DNA from: Lachnospiraceae bacterium UBA1818
Lineage (GTDB): Bacteria > Bacillota > Clostridia > Lachnospirales > Lachnospiraceae
Length of the DNA: 60,103 nt
Assembly (NCBI GenBank): GCA_904419285.1
Contig: CAJFQZ010000006.1
Location: 1-60,103, forward strand
Reading direction: 5' to 3'
Below are positions 18,298 through 27,227 of the stretch, piece by piece; position 1 is the first letter of the stretch; every line of letters starts with the position of its first letter. The position numbers were made by a program, and so were the translations under genes. Below the pieces are notes generated by a model. The model had not been told where the DNA came from and searched no databases. It saw only the letters and a list, made by a program, of their open reading frames with translations.

Positions 18298-19476
18298 ATG
18301 GAAGAAATGTATGAAGTTCTTCGGTTTATTGAGCATGGAGCCCACTGCAGGCAGAGTATGGACTGCGTTGATGGAACGATCCTGATCTACTATCTCAGGG
18401 ATCATCCCGAGATACAAAAGCAGATGCTTTTCGAATGGTTCCGGCAGATCGGCACAAGTCTGGATCAGTTCCGGCGCTGTCGGAAGGGGCAGAGTTACCG
18501 GTACCTGAATCCGTACAGCCTGGTCGTATCAGAGGAAGAACGCCTGCTGCTTTTGAACCTGGAGTCCCCGGAGAATGAGTTCGCCATGAAAAAGATGCAG
18601 CAGAGAGCAGTGCGGGAGCATTTTGTCAAGCCGGTGTTCGCGATGGGAGCGGGCGGGCATCAGGCGGCGGACCTGTTCGGATTCGGAAAGACGATACAGT
18701 TCATGCTGGCATATACGTCTGTGGTGCCTGGGCTGACCAGGAGAGAAGAGATCAGATTATCCAGGGTCATTGACCGGTGTACCGGAAAGCGGGGGAAGCG
18801 GTATGAGGAGGTACGCCAGGCAGTCAGAGAGCTGCCGGAAGTGAGGACGCCTGTGCTCACAGGGAGAAACCTGCGAAGAGCGGGAATGGGGGCGGCAGCA
18901 CTGCTGGTGGCAGGATTCGGGCTGTACGCGGCTGCTGACCATGCGGAAAAGGGAACGGCAGGAGAGGTCCGGCAGGTGCAGAGTGGGCGAAAGCAGGAAG
19001 AGATTTCCGACGGTGACAGGCCGGGGAAGAGCGCCGGGGAACAGGAAGGCGAAACTTCTCCTTATGATATGCAGGTGTCAGACACACAGGCAGAAGAGTG
19101 TGCGGAGGAAGCGGGCAGCATTCTGGAATCGTTCCTGCTCGTTAATACAGAGGAAGGCAATCAGGCGGCGCTTTTGTTCGGGAGAGAACTGGAACTGAAA
19201 ACACTCCGCTGTCTTGCGGCAGTCTATGAACGGGAGGAAATGACGGAGGAAGCAGTGCAGGCATGCGCGCGTCTGATCGAGATCGAAGATCGGAAGGAGA
19301 TGATCGAGACTGCCGGGCTGAAGAAGATGCAGCTGGAAGCTGCGGAGGGACAGTATGGGAAGGCGGTCCTTACAGGAGAGGAAGTTCTGCGGAGGCTGGG
19401 AGAGTCGGAACAGGTGGCGCAGCTGACGGAAGAATACCGTCAGAGGAAGGAGGAAGATGCATATGGGGAAGAGTAG
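18298..19476 (+). CDS. Transmembrane pseudokinase with C-terminal extracytoplasmic helical domain
   Basis: A 392-residue protein that looks like a degenerate Ser/Thr kinase. YRYLNPYSLVV stands where the HRD-loop should be, with its catalytic Asp lost. LLLNLESPE stands in place of the DFG loop, and DLFGFGKTIQFML matches the helix F region DIYSLGKTLQ. LSRVIDRCTGKRGKRYEEVRQAV resembles the C-lobe end. A single membrane helix (about 197-216) is followed by about 175 residues outside the cell with TPR-like helices. This order (pseudokinase, one helix, external domain) is that of EssB/YukC of type VII secretion, but no other type VII gene is seen nearby. ATG 18298 has a weak ribosome site, and an in-frame stop at 18277 excludes a longer start. 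The next gene overlaps the end. Function unknown. Confidence 0.6.
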   Translation: MEEMYEVLRFIEHGAHCRQSMDCVDGTILIYYLRDHPEIQKQMLFEWFRQIGTSLDQFRRCRKGQSYRYLNPYSLVVSEEERLLLLNLESPENEFAMKKMQQRAVREHFVKPVFAMGAGGHQAADLFGFGKTIQFMLAYTSVVPGLTRREEIRLSRVIDRCTGKRGKRYEEVRQAVRELPEVRTPVLTGRNLRRAGMGAAALLVAGFGLYAAADHAEKGTAGEVRQVQSGRKQEEISDGDRPGKSAGEQEGETSPYDMQVSDTQAEECAEEAGSILESFLLVNTEEGNQAALLFGRELELKTLRCLAAVYEREEMTEEAVQACARLIEIEDRKEMIETAGLKKMQLEAAEGQYGKAVLTGEEVLRRLGESEQVAQLTEEYRQRKEEDAYGEE

Positions 19477-21715
19477 GAGCGGAAAGTCAGCCGGCGCAGG
19501 AAAACGCCGGGGGCTCAGCATACTGTTCGGCGCAGGCTGTATGGCCGTTATCCTGGGAGCCGCCGTGTCTGCAGAGCCGGACGATGAATACCGGATGCCG
19601 GAACTTATCTGTCCGCAGCCGGATGGGACAGGAGGCTGGTATCAGACAGGACCGGATATAAAGATCATTCACACAGATCCGGATGGGGTGACCAGATATA
19701 AGATGGAGACCAGCTCCGGAAAACTGCTGGAAGGGGAGCTGCGCCTGGAAAAGAAGGAGAAGGAATGCGCGGATGAAAAGCAGGAGAAGGAAAGCGGGAG
19801 CTGTCCCAGGGAGACAGGAAAAGGGGAAGAGCCGGGAACGCTGCCGGCAGGAAAGAAGAAAGAGAACGTGATGCCCTCGGAACAGGAGGAAGACGCGGAA
19901 GAACAGAAAGGCGGGGAAGAGCAGGAAAAAGAAGAGGGCGGAGATCCGGAGGATATCGGGGAAGGCCAGCCAGAGGATGCGGCAGTTCAGGAACTCCCCG
20001 CGGAAATCTGGGAAGAGGGAGAAAACCGGATCACGGTCTGGATGGAGACGCCCGGCAGCGGGAAAGAAATATGCAGGATGGAAAAGGTATTTCTTCTGGA
20101 TAAGACGGATCCGGGGAAGGTCGAGTTTTCTTATCCATCTCGTCCGGATGATTCCGGACTGTATTTCCGGCAGGGGGCTGAGATCACGATGGACTGTGAA
20201 GATAAGGGCTCAGGTATCAGCGAGATCATCTGTATCCTGGCGGACGGGACAGAGAAAAGACTGGAAGGCGGACATGCCTGTCTGACTCTTCCAACGGGAT
20301 ATATGGGAAGCGTTACCGCATATGCGCAGGATCGGGCGGGAAGGAGAGGGGAGTGCAGCATCTCCCGGACCGTGGCCTGTGAGGACGAACCGCCGGAAGT
20401 CCTTCTCAGCGTAAAGGGTGGTTTCCTAAGCTGGCATCAGGGACAGCCGGAGATCAGCATATCCGTCAGAGAACCGGGAGAAAGATACGGCTTTTCTTCC
20501 GGGCTTTCGTCGGTAGTGTGCCATGTCTCCGGGAAAACCGTGATGCAGAAATCCTGTCTGGAGGAATGCGGGGAAACTGGCAATGCGATAACCGAAGAAA
20601 ATATAAGCCTGAAAATAGAGGAAGCGTCAGAGAACGGGAAACCTGTGGCCATTACGGTATTTGCTGCCGACAGGGCGGGCAATACGGCAGTGCGCACTGA
20701 AGAACTCTATATCGATCGATCCGCCCCGGCCATCCGCATCACGGGGATCCGGGACGGTATGATCACCGGGGAGGCAGTCTGCGCTGAAGCTGTGGCCGCA
20801 GATGAGAATATCCTGGATGATGTACGGCTTGACATATGGCGGAGTGATGTGAACGGAAACCGTACGCAGATCGAGAGTCCCCAGCCGGCGGTGCGGGAGG
20901 ACCGCGGAACAGAATGGAGACTCAATGTCATGCTGGAAGAGGACGGAGTCTATGAATTTACAGTCTCTGCGTCAGACAGGGCAGGACACAGTGTGGAACA
21001 GAATGGATCGTTTACCATCGACAGGACCAGCCCCGTCATAAGGTATGTGGATCAACTGAACGGTGCTACTATGCGGTTCTTTCAGTGGAACTACGGGAGG
21101 GAAGAGATGGTGAGGGATTTTACAGACTATACTTATCAGATGAACCTGGACGGCAGGCTGTATCTGTCCGGGGACATGGAGACGGAGGAAGGGATTCATC
21201 TGCTTGAAGTGAAGGCAGAAGATGCGGCGGGAAATCAGTCATATGCCAGAGCGGTATTTACGATAGACCATACACCTCCGGAGATCCATCTGGGAGAGCT
21301 GGAGGACGGCGGCGTCTACAAAGAAAGAGTCCTTCTCAGCCTCTGGGTAGACGGGGAGGGGGAACGCCTGAAATCACTGGCCATCAACGGGGAGAGACAG
21401 AAGCTCAGTGCGGACAGCAGGATCTTTCAGTATGAGATCACGGAGCCGGGCATGTATGTGGTGGATGTCAGGGCGGACGACCTGACAGGGAATGAGTCTG
21501 CGGAACGGATCTCATTCGAGGTCAGAGAAAGGGAAGGCCTGGCGGCTAAGATATTCAGACCGGTGAGCGGAGCGCTCTTAGGAAAAGATGAGGGCGGAGA
21601 AGAGCGGGAAGGAACACTGGCTCCGGCCATGCTGGGTGCCGTGGGATGTGCGGCAGTGCTGTGCGGTATACTGGGAAGGCGGATATATCTCAGAAGAAGG
21701 CAAGGACAGAGGTAA
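19463..21715 (+). CDS. Surface protein with Ig-like domains and terminal membrane helices
   Basis: A 750-residue protein of unknown function. One hydrophobic helix near the N-terminus (about 17-35, signal anchor or signal peptide) leads to a highly charged Glu/Lys-rich linker (about 85-180). At least four Ig-like repeats follow, each closing with forms such as AQDRAGRRG, AADRAGNTAV, ASDRAGHSVEQNG and AEDAAGNQSYA and a TIDRTSP/TIDHTPP hinge. A C-terminal helix (about 718-738) and basic tail RRIYLRRRQGQR follow. No LPXTG-like motif is seen, so it is held by the membrane helix. ATG 19463 is nine bases from AAGGAGG and is preferred over ATG 19457 (three bases). The start overlaps the pseudokinase gene by 14 bases, so the two are translationally coupled and probably work together. 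Confidence 0.75.
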   Translation: MGKSRSGKSAGAGKRRGLSILFGAGCMAVILGAAVSAEPDDEYRMPELICPQPDGTGGWYQTGPDIKIIHTDPDGVTRYKMETSSGKLLEGELRLEKKEKECADEKQEKESGSCPRETGKGEEPGTLPAGKKKENVMPSEQEEDAEEQKGGEEQEKEEGGDPEDIGEGQPEDAAVQELPAEIWEEGENRITVWMETPGSGKEICRMEKVFLLDKTDPGKVEFSYPSRPDDSGLYFRQGAEITMDCEDKGSGISEIICILADGTEKRLEGGHACLTLPTGYMGSVTAYAQDRAGRRGECSISRTVACEDEPPEVLLSVKGGFLSWHQGQPEISISVREPGERYGFSSGLSSVVCHVSGKTVMQKSCLEECGETGNAITEENISLKIEEASENGKPVAITVFAADRAGNTAVRTEELYIDRSAPAIRITGIRDGMITGEAVCAEAVAADENILDDVRLDIWRSDVNGNRTQIESPQPAVREDRGTEWRLNVMLEEDGVYEFTVSASDRAGHSVEQNGSFTIDRTSPVIRYVDQLNGATMRFFQWNYGREEMVRDFTDYTYQMNLDGRLYLSGDMETEEGIHLLEVKAEDAAGNQSYARAVFTIDHTPPEIHLGELEDGGVYKERVLLSLWVDGEGERLKSLAINGERQKLSADSRIFQYEITEPGMYVVDVRADDLTGNESAERISFEVREREGLAAKIFRPVSGALLGKDEGGEEREGTLAPAMLGAVGCAAVLCGILGRRIYLRRRQGQR

Positions 21716-22033
21716 GCTGTTCTGACGCAGAAAAGGCAGAAAGAAGGTGCCGCTGCAGCAGCGGCACCGGAAAACCCCATAAAAAGGGAGGATGCCGGGT
21801 GACCGATCGGCTCGGTCCCCGGCATGTATTATGAAAAAGTTTATTCAAAATAACTTTTTGGCGTCTTGTTCTTGTTTTGATGGTTATAGTATATGCAATA
21901 GAAATGAAGAAAACATGATGAGAAAGTGAAAGAATTTTAAATGATAAATGAACAAATTATGAACGGAAACAAGGCCGGATGAGCTGGGAAAAGAAGTGTT
22001 CCTGCCCGTTCTTTTTTGCGATTTCTGCAAAGT

Positions 22034-22064
22034 AAAAGACCGATGGGGGAGCCATCGGTCTTTT
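22034..22064. terminator. Perfect bidirectional-type hairpin
   Basis: AAAAGACCGATGG (22034-22046) and CCATCGGTCTTTT (22052-22064) form a 13-bp stem over GGGAG, A-rich on one side and T-rich on the other as in bidirectional terminators. Confidence 0.7.
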
Positions 22065-22232
22065 GAGGGGAGTATAAATAATTAATAAGGGGTTGTAGAA
22101 AGTAACCTCTCTACACTAGACAGTATAATATATCAAATTGGAAAAAGCAAGTAAAAAATGAAAATAATGTGGCAGATAAAAAGATAGAAAGGAAACGTGT
22201 TGTGCAAAAAGCATATACTGGGAATAAAATAT

Positions 22233-22261
22233 TTTACTTTTTTGTTCAAAATTGATATAAT
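22233..22261 (+). promoter_or_regulatory. Promoter of the arabinofuranosidase-like gene
   Basis: TTTACT (22233-22238), 17-base spacer, TATAAT (22256-22261). Transcription would begin near 22268, giving a 48-base leader with GGAGGAGG before the GTG start. Confidence 0.7.
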
Positions 22262-22315
22262 TACAGTGATTTATGCCACATTAACATTACAATTTTATGA
22301 ACGGAGGAGGAAAAA

Positions 22316-25300
22316 GTGAGGATAAGAAAAGCGGTTCTAGCCATGCTTCTGTCGGTCAGCTGCGTACTTTCCGGCGGAGTTGTGCCCTCAGTGCAGGCAG
22401 AAGAAAATGAAACTGCCATACCGGAGGACGGGCTTCGGGGATACTGGGATTTTGAAGGAGAAGACCCCATGGTGAACAAGGGGAGCGATGATGCCCTTAA
22501 GGGAGTACTGTCCGGCAGCGCGGTGAGCGTGAAAGCATCGGAGGATGAAGAGATGGGAAGTGTCCTGCATTTTGAGCCGAGGGATGGTGAGAGTGCCAGG
22601 ATGCAGATCGCATCTGCACTTAATTCGGGAGGAGAAGACTTTTCGATCAGCCTGTGGGTGAACAATTCTTCCCTGCAGAGCGCATCTGCAAAGACGATCG
22701 TGCTCCAGCAGAGCGGAAACGGCCGTACACTTCTGTACCGCCAGAACGCACAGTATGTGACGTACATTTCCGCTTCGGATGTGACCATGGGGACAAGCAC
22801 CGGTTCGGATGTATGGGAGCATCTCGTGCTTGTGAGAACAGGCCAGCCCTCAGATTATCAGCTTACACTCTATGTGAACGGCGAGAAGGCGGAGGAAAAG
22901 GATCTGACGGCAGGCGCTGTAGATGAAGTGACGGACCTGATCATCGGAGCTCATAAGAACGCGGGAGACACCGGACAGTTTGTAGGAGATATCGATGAGG
23001 TCAGGCTGTACAGCCGTGCGGTGACCGAGAGCGAGATCGCGGCTCTGTTCGCGGAGCACAGTTCGGTCGTGCTTAAACAGCTGATCAGTGAAGCTCAGGA
23101 AGTTTATGATCAGCATCTCCTGGAAAACAACGAGCCGGAAGCGGAAGCTCTGGAGGCGGCGTTAAGCCAGGCGAAAGAAGCGGCAGCGTCCTCTGACGCC
23201 GAGGCGGTAAAGGAAGCCATGAGTGTGCTGAAGGAAGCGGTCAAAACATACATAAGCGCATCGATGATCCTGACGGTCGACACAGAGAATGTCTCACGGA
23301 CGGTCGGTGATGGGATTTTTGGAATCAATCACAGATATGCCTTTAACGGATATGGAAGCTTTGATCCCGAGACGATGCAGATGAAGGAAGAGTTCGCAGA
23401 GCTTTATCATGAGGCGGGATTCGGTTCCCTGCGCTATCCGGGAGGAACGATTTCCAACCTGTTTAACTGGAAAGATACGATCGGGCCGAAAGAAGACAGG
23501 GTGGATCAGATCCATGGTTATTATAATAATTCCGGACAGCATGGCATCGAGCCCAATTTCGGCCTTGATGAGGCAGCAGAATTTGTCGCGGAACAGGATT
23601 CAGAACTGGTCTACGTCTATGCGCTCGCCCGCGGCGACGCGGATGACGCGGCGGATCTGATCGAATATCTCAATGCAGAGGTGGGATCCAACCCGAACGG
23701 AGGAACCGCGTGGGCTGAGGTCCGTGCGGCAAATGGCCACGAGGAGCCGTATAATGTCAGATATTTTGAGATCGGCAATGAGATGAACCTGGGCGGCACA
23801 GACGGGACGACCAGCCAGATGTACTGGATCGATGACGTGCCGGGCGGAGCTCTGGAAGGATATATCAACGGCGGAACTGCAAGCTTTACAAATCAGTATG
23901 TAGTTGCAGAAGATGACTGGAATGAGACAACGTCCTATTCTGACGGAACTGCAGATCAGGTATTCTATCTGCGTTATGCGCGTGTTGAGCGGGATCAGAA
24001 AGCGGATGACTACGACTCGTTTACAGCGGTAAATAAAGGCGTGACCATCACAGTGGGCGGCACTGCCTGGACAGAGGTGGAGGATCTGAAAACTGCGGGA
24101 CCGGATGACAAGGTATTCCAGGTTGATTATAAGACCGGCGCGATCCATTTCGGAGACGGAGTGAACGGAGCGGTTCCGGGATCCGGGCAGCAGATCAGAG
24201 CTGGATACAGCGTAGAACGAGACGGATTTGCCGCTGTTTCTCAGGCGATGAGGAGCACCATGGATCAGATCAATGAATACAACAGTGCAAACGGGCTGGA
24301 AGAGAAGGAACTCTATGTATATTCCAGCTATGAGACGGTGAATTTTGTCAATACGATGCATGAGGACGGATATGACGCTCTGTACGACGGCCTGACCATT
24401 CATCCGTATTCCGGGACACCGGCCGGCGGAAGCAGTACAGAGGAGTCAAAAGAGACATTCTATTATAACGCCATGCTCAAAGGTGATAATCAGGCTGCGG
24501 AAGTGGCAGACTATGTGAAACTGATGCAGAAGTATGACCCGACGAAAGTTCCGGTGATTTCGGAATACGGCATTTATTATTCCACAGATACAATGGTGAG
24601 ATCACAGACGCATGCACTGTATATTGCGCGCCAGATCATGGAATATGTTCGCCTGGGAAGCCCTTATATCCAGAAACACTGTCTTGTGGACTGGTATTCT
24701 AACGGGGCGGATTCTCTCGGACCTACTCAGCAGGCTGTCATCCAGGCAGTCAGCGTCGGAGGCTCTACGGCTGACGGGGCAGGCGAATTCAGATTCTTCT
24801 CCACGCCGAGCGCCCGGGTATTTGAGATGCTGAACAGTGCGTTCGGAGATCAGATCATCACCGGTTCCTTCAACTATGAACAGAAGCTTGACAATGGAGT
24901 GGATCAATATTCTGTTATGACAAGCAAGGACGATGAGGGAAATGTATATATTGCTGTTGTGAATCTGAATCTGGAAGGCGAGAACCGGATCAGGATTCAG
25001 GTCGATGATCTGGATCTTACAGGAAAGACGATGGAGATCCAGCAGCTCTCAGGAGAAACTTTCTATGCTGAGAACAGCCTGGATGATCCTGACAATGTAG
25101 ATGTGGAAAGAAGTACGGCGGCGATCGAGAGCGGGAACGCTTCTGTCACGCTGGCTCCGCATTCCTTTACGATCATAAAGATTGTGGACGCACTGACAGC
25201 GGAAGAGCCTGAAGAACCGGAAGAGCCGGAGACAACGCTTCGGACAGATATATTAAAGTTTGCGCTGGAACTCGCAGGCTCAAAGTCCACAGAAGGTGTG

Positions 25301-26176
25301 ATCCCGTCTGTTGCGGAGGCTTTTGAGCAGGCGAAAGCGGACGCACAGTCAATCCTTGACGCAGTGGCAGCGGGGGATGATTCCGTTACACAGGATCAGA
25401 TCGACGAATGCTGGCACACGCTGGTCAAGAGTATGCAGTATCTGTCGTTCCGGCAGGGAGACAAGACAGATCTTGAGAAAGTGATTGCATTTGCGGCTGA
25501 ATCTGAAGCAAAGCTGGATTCCTATGCGGAGACCGGAAAGGCTGAGTTTACAGAGGCGCTGGCAGAGGCGAGAAAGGTTTATGACGACAAAGACGCAATG
25601 CAGGAAGAAGTAGATTCCGCATGGATGAATCTTCTTGAAAAAACAGCCGATCTGCGTCTGAAGGCGGACAAGTCGGCGCTGGAAGAGCTGATCGGAAAAG
25701 CGGAGGCGATGGACCTTTCAGCATATACAGAAGAGAGTGTTCAGGTATTCCAGGCAGCGCTGGCGAATGCGCGGAGCGTTCTTGAGGACGATGCGCTCAC
25801 CGAGGATGAGCAGGACACTGTCGATGAAGCGGCTGCTCAGATCGTGGCTGCGGAGAAAGCTCTCGAGACAAAAGGCGAGACAGAGAAGCCGTCCGGGGAG
25901 GCAGATCCTTCAGGGACTGAGGATCAGGCTGGAGCAGAAAAAACAGATGGCCCGGACAGACTGGCCGATGCCGGAACAACGTCAGGATCTGCAGATGCGC
26001 AGAAGTCCGCGGCGGGAAATATTCAAAACGGCGGCAGGGATCAGACAGCTTCCTCAGCCGGCAAGAGCGTTCCGGGCACTGGTGACGGAAGTGTGTGGCC
26101 GGTGTTCCTGGTTTTGTGCATGATCTCCGGCGCCGGAGCAGCCTATGTGATCCGACGCAGAGAGGAGAGCAATTAA
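22316..26176 (+). CDS. Wall-anchored LamG / GH51-like arabinofuranosidase-like protein
   Basis: A 1286-residue secreted enzyme with GTG start and signal peptide (1-25). Domains: LamG-like sandwich (about 35-240), a helical linker, then a clan GH-A barrel (about 320-840). RYPGGTISNLFNWKDTIGP resembles alpha-L-arabinofuranosidases, Glu489 in EIGNEMN is the likely acid/base, and Glu750 in VPVISEYGIYY the likely nucleophile. An extra beta domain (about 522-640) is inserted after the acid/base strand. A beta sandwich follows, then FIVAR-type helical repeats (about 975-1190), a low-complexity stretch, VPGTGD, a hydrophobic helix and RRREESN. That end is a variant sortase signal or membrane anchor. 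The likely job is cleaving plant or host glycans at the cell surface. Family level (GH51-like) is inferred from motifs and exact specificity is not known. Confidence 0.78.
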   Translation: MRIRKAVLAMLLSVSCVLSGGVVPSVQAEENETAIPEDGLRGYWDFEGEDPMVNKGSDDALKGVLSGSAVSVKASEDEEMGSVLHFEPRDGESARMQIASALNSGGEDFSISLWVNNSSLQSASAKTIVLQQSGNGRTLLYRQNAQYVTYISASDVTMGTSTGSDVWEHLVLVRTGQPSDYQLTLYVNGEKAEEKDLTAGAVDEVTDLIIGAHKNAGDTGQFVGDIDEVRLYSRAVTESEIAALFAEHSSVVLKQLISEAQEVYDQHLLENNEPEAEALEAALSQAKEAAASSDAEAVKEAMSVLKEAVKTYISASMILTVDTENVSRTVGDGIFGINHRYAFNGYGSFDPETMQMKEEFAELYHEAGFGSLRYPGGTISNLFNWKDTIGPKEDRVDQIHGYYNNSGQHGIEPNFGLDEAAEFVAEQDSELVYVYALARGDADDAADLIEYLNAEVGSNPNGGTAWAEVRAANGHEEPYNVRYFEIGNEMNLGGTDGTTSQMYWIDDVPGGALEGYINGGTASFTNQYVVAEDDWNETTSYSDGTADQVFYLRYARVERDQKADDYDSFTAVNKGVTITVGGTAWTEVEDLKTAGPDDKVFQVDYKTGAIHFGDGVNGAVPGSGQQIRAGYSVERDGFAAVSQAMRSTMDQINEYNSANGLEEKELYVYSSYETVNFVNTMHEDGYDALYDGLTIHPYSGTPAGGSSTEESKETFYYNAMLKGDNQAAEVADYVKLMQKYDPTKVPVISEYGIYYSTDTMVRSQTHALYIARQIMEYVRLGSPYIQKHCLVDWYSNGADSLGPTQQAVIQAVSVGGSTADGAGEFRFFSTPSARVFEMLNSAFGDQIITGSFNYEQKLDNGVDQYSVMTSKDDEGNVYIAVVNLNLEGENRIRIQVDDLDLTGKTMEIQQLSGETFYAENSLDDPDNVDVERSTAAIESGNASVTLAPHSFTIIKIVDALTAEEPEEPEEPETTLRTDILKFALELAGSKSTEGVIPSVAEAFEQAKADAQSILDAVAAGDDSVTQDQIDECWHTLVKSMQYLSFRQGDKTDLEKVIAFAAESEAKLDSYAETGKAEFTEALAEARKVYDDKDAMQEEVDSAWMNLLEKTADLRLKADKSALEELIGKAEAMDLSAYTEESVQVFQAALANARSVLEDDALTEDEQDTVDEAAAQIVAAEKALETKGETEKPSGEADPSGTEDQAGAEKTDGPDRLADAGTTSGSADAQKSAAGNIQNGGRDQTASSAGKSVPGTGDGSVWPVFLVLCMISGAGAAYVIRRREESN

Positions 26177-26244
26177 AAAAAAATGTATAAAATCCGCCAT
26201 GAGCTGAGATACTATCTGTGTACTAAAAAACAGGAGGGATACTC

Positions 26245-26427
26245 ATGGCAAAGAATTACAGCAACACAAACAATTCAAACAAAAATGCAAACAACGGTTC
26301 ATCCTATGCGAATGAGCAGAGCAGAAACAAGAATTCCAACAAGAACAGCAGCAATTCCAACTCTTCCAAGAGCAAAAACTGCGGAAGAAATGCGATGGAC
26401 GCATATGATGAATCAGACCGCTATTAA
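26245..26427 (+). CDS. Small Asn/Ser/Lys-rich protein
   Basis: A 60-residue protein, almost half Asn and Ser (NSNKNSSNSNSSKSKNCGRN), with an acidic end DAYDESDRY and one Cys. It has a good ribosome site (GGAGG, seven bases before the ATG) and its own terminator. No membrane helix or signal. Similar small Asn-rich proteins occur in spore-forming Clostridia, so a spore or coat role is a guess only; it does not match the alpha/beta SASP motif. Not recognised as a named family. Confidence 0.7.
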   Translation: MAKNYSNTNNSNKNANNGSSYANEQSRNKNSNKNSSNSNSSKSKNCGRNAMDAYDESDRY

Positions 26428-26500
26428 GGAGCGCACGAACTGAGATCAGGCGCTTGCGGTCCGGACAGTCTAAGAACTGAGAATGATTCAAATCGAGCAG

Positions 26501-26537
26501 AGGCAGGGTAAAGGTAAGCTTTACCCTGCCTTTGCTG
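26501..26537 (+). terminator. Terminator after the small Asn-rich gene
   Basis: AGGCAGGGTAAAG (26501-26513) pairs perfectly with CTTTACCCTGCCT (26519-26531), then TTTGCTG. Confidence 0.85.
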
Positions 26538-26623
26538 TACCGGAATCAGAGGAAGATCCGGATAAAATCATATTTACCGGCCTGGCGAATGTGTAAATAG
26601 CAGTTATTCGATGCGGGTAACTG

Positions 26624-26652
26624 TTGAATCGGAGCGAGAATTAAGATATGAT
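26624..26652 (+). promoter_or_regulatory. Promoter of the SRPBCC-like/RNA methyltransferase genes
   Basis: TTGAAT (26624-26629), 17-base spacer, TATGAT (26647-26652); transcription would begin near 26659. Confidence 0.72.
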
Positions 26653-26708
26653 AGATAGCAGAAACAAAAATGGATTTTAAGTACTTATGCGGAAAGGAAG
26701 AGCTTGAT

Positions 26709-27200
26709 ATGAAATTTAGTAATGCAAAAAAATTCAGATGCTCCATGGAGACAGGCTGGAAAGCCCTTCACAGTCCCGCCAGCCTGGATGTCGCTCCGGG
26801 GAGCAGGGTGACGGTGGTCTCAGATGTAGAATGGAAGGCGGAAACGGCGGGCTCTGACGGCCGGACGGCAGCGGTGACGAATTATACTGCTTCTTTTGAC
26901 GAGGAGAAGAAAGTGGTGACGATCGAGGGAATCAGCGACCAGAAGAGCAGCCATGATTTTATCTATCTGACATTGAGAGAAGTAAGTCCGGAAGAAGTTG
27001 AACTGGAGATCAGTGTGGAGATCAACACAGGAATGCATTTGATCGCGAAAGCGCTTGGCGCATTGTTCTCAAAACCGATGGAACAGATCATGTGCCGGCA
27101 TATTTATCAGAATTTTGAGGCGCTCTGCGAGGGAAAAGAGACAAAACGGATGAGCCAGGAAGAGCTGAATGACCGGGCGAAAAATATATTTTCAAAATAG
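26709..27200 (+). CDS. SRPBCC-like conserved protein of unknown function
   Basis: A 163-residue soluble protein. Alternating polar and hydrophobic strands (SRVTVVSDVEWKAE, KVVTIEGIS, VELEISVEINTGM) and a C-terminal helix (IAKALGALFSKPMEQIMCRHIYQNFEALCEG) suggest a START/SRPBCC-type lipid or ligand-binding fold. No catalytic motif. ATG 26709 is used because it follows AAAGGAAGAG; the frame opens at 26670, which has no ribosome site. It lies 27 bases before the methyltransferase start and shares a promoter, so they may be expressed together. Function unknown. Confidence 0.65.
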   Translation: MKFSNAKKFRCSMETGWKALHSPASLDVAPGSRVTVVSDVEWKAETAGSDGRTAAVTNYTASFDEEKKVVTIEGISDQKSSHDFIYLTLREVSPEEVELEISVEINTGMHLIAKALGALFSKPMEQIMCRHIYQNFEALCEGKETKRMSQEELNDRAKNIFSK

Positions 27201-27227
27201 TTTATGGACAAAAGGACGGAAAAGTGT

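Larger units (their letters stand above)
21716..22315. other. 600-base intergenic region with hairpins and a promoter
   Basis: No gene is supported here. It contains a perfect 10-bp hairpin (21746-21768), a second hairpin with one bulge (21792-21825, likely end of the surface protein transcript), a loose hairpin ending in TTTTTT near 22015, a strong 13-bp hairpin (22034-22064), the inverted repeat TGTAGA-N10-TCTACA (22094-22115), and the promoter of the next gene. A small RNA between 21880 and 22020 is possible but not shown. Confidence 0.6.

Noticed and set aside
18298-19476. Active Ser/Thr kinase
   Set aside because: Catalytic HRD and DFG Asp residues are absent, so it is described as a pseudokinase.
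21880-22020. Small RNA gene in the intergenic region
   Set aside because: A loose hairpin with TTTTTT is present, but no convincing promoter or conserved structure was found by eye.
24000-24240. Prophage remnant because of the baseplate-like motif
   Set aside because: The motif is in frame within a complete glycosidase and no other phage gene is nearby.
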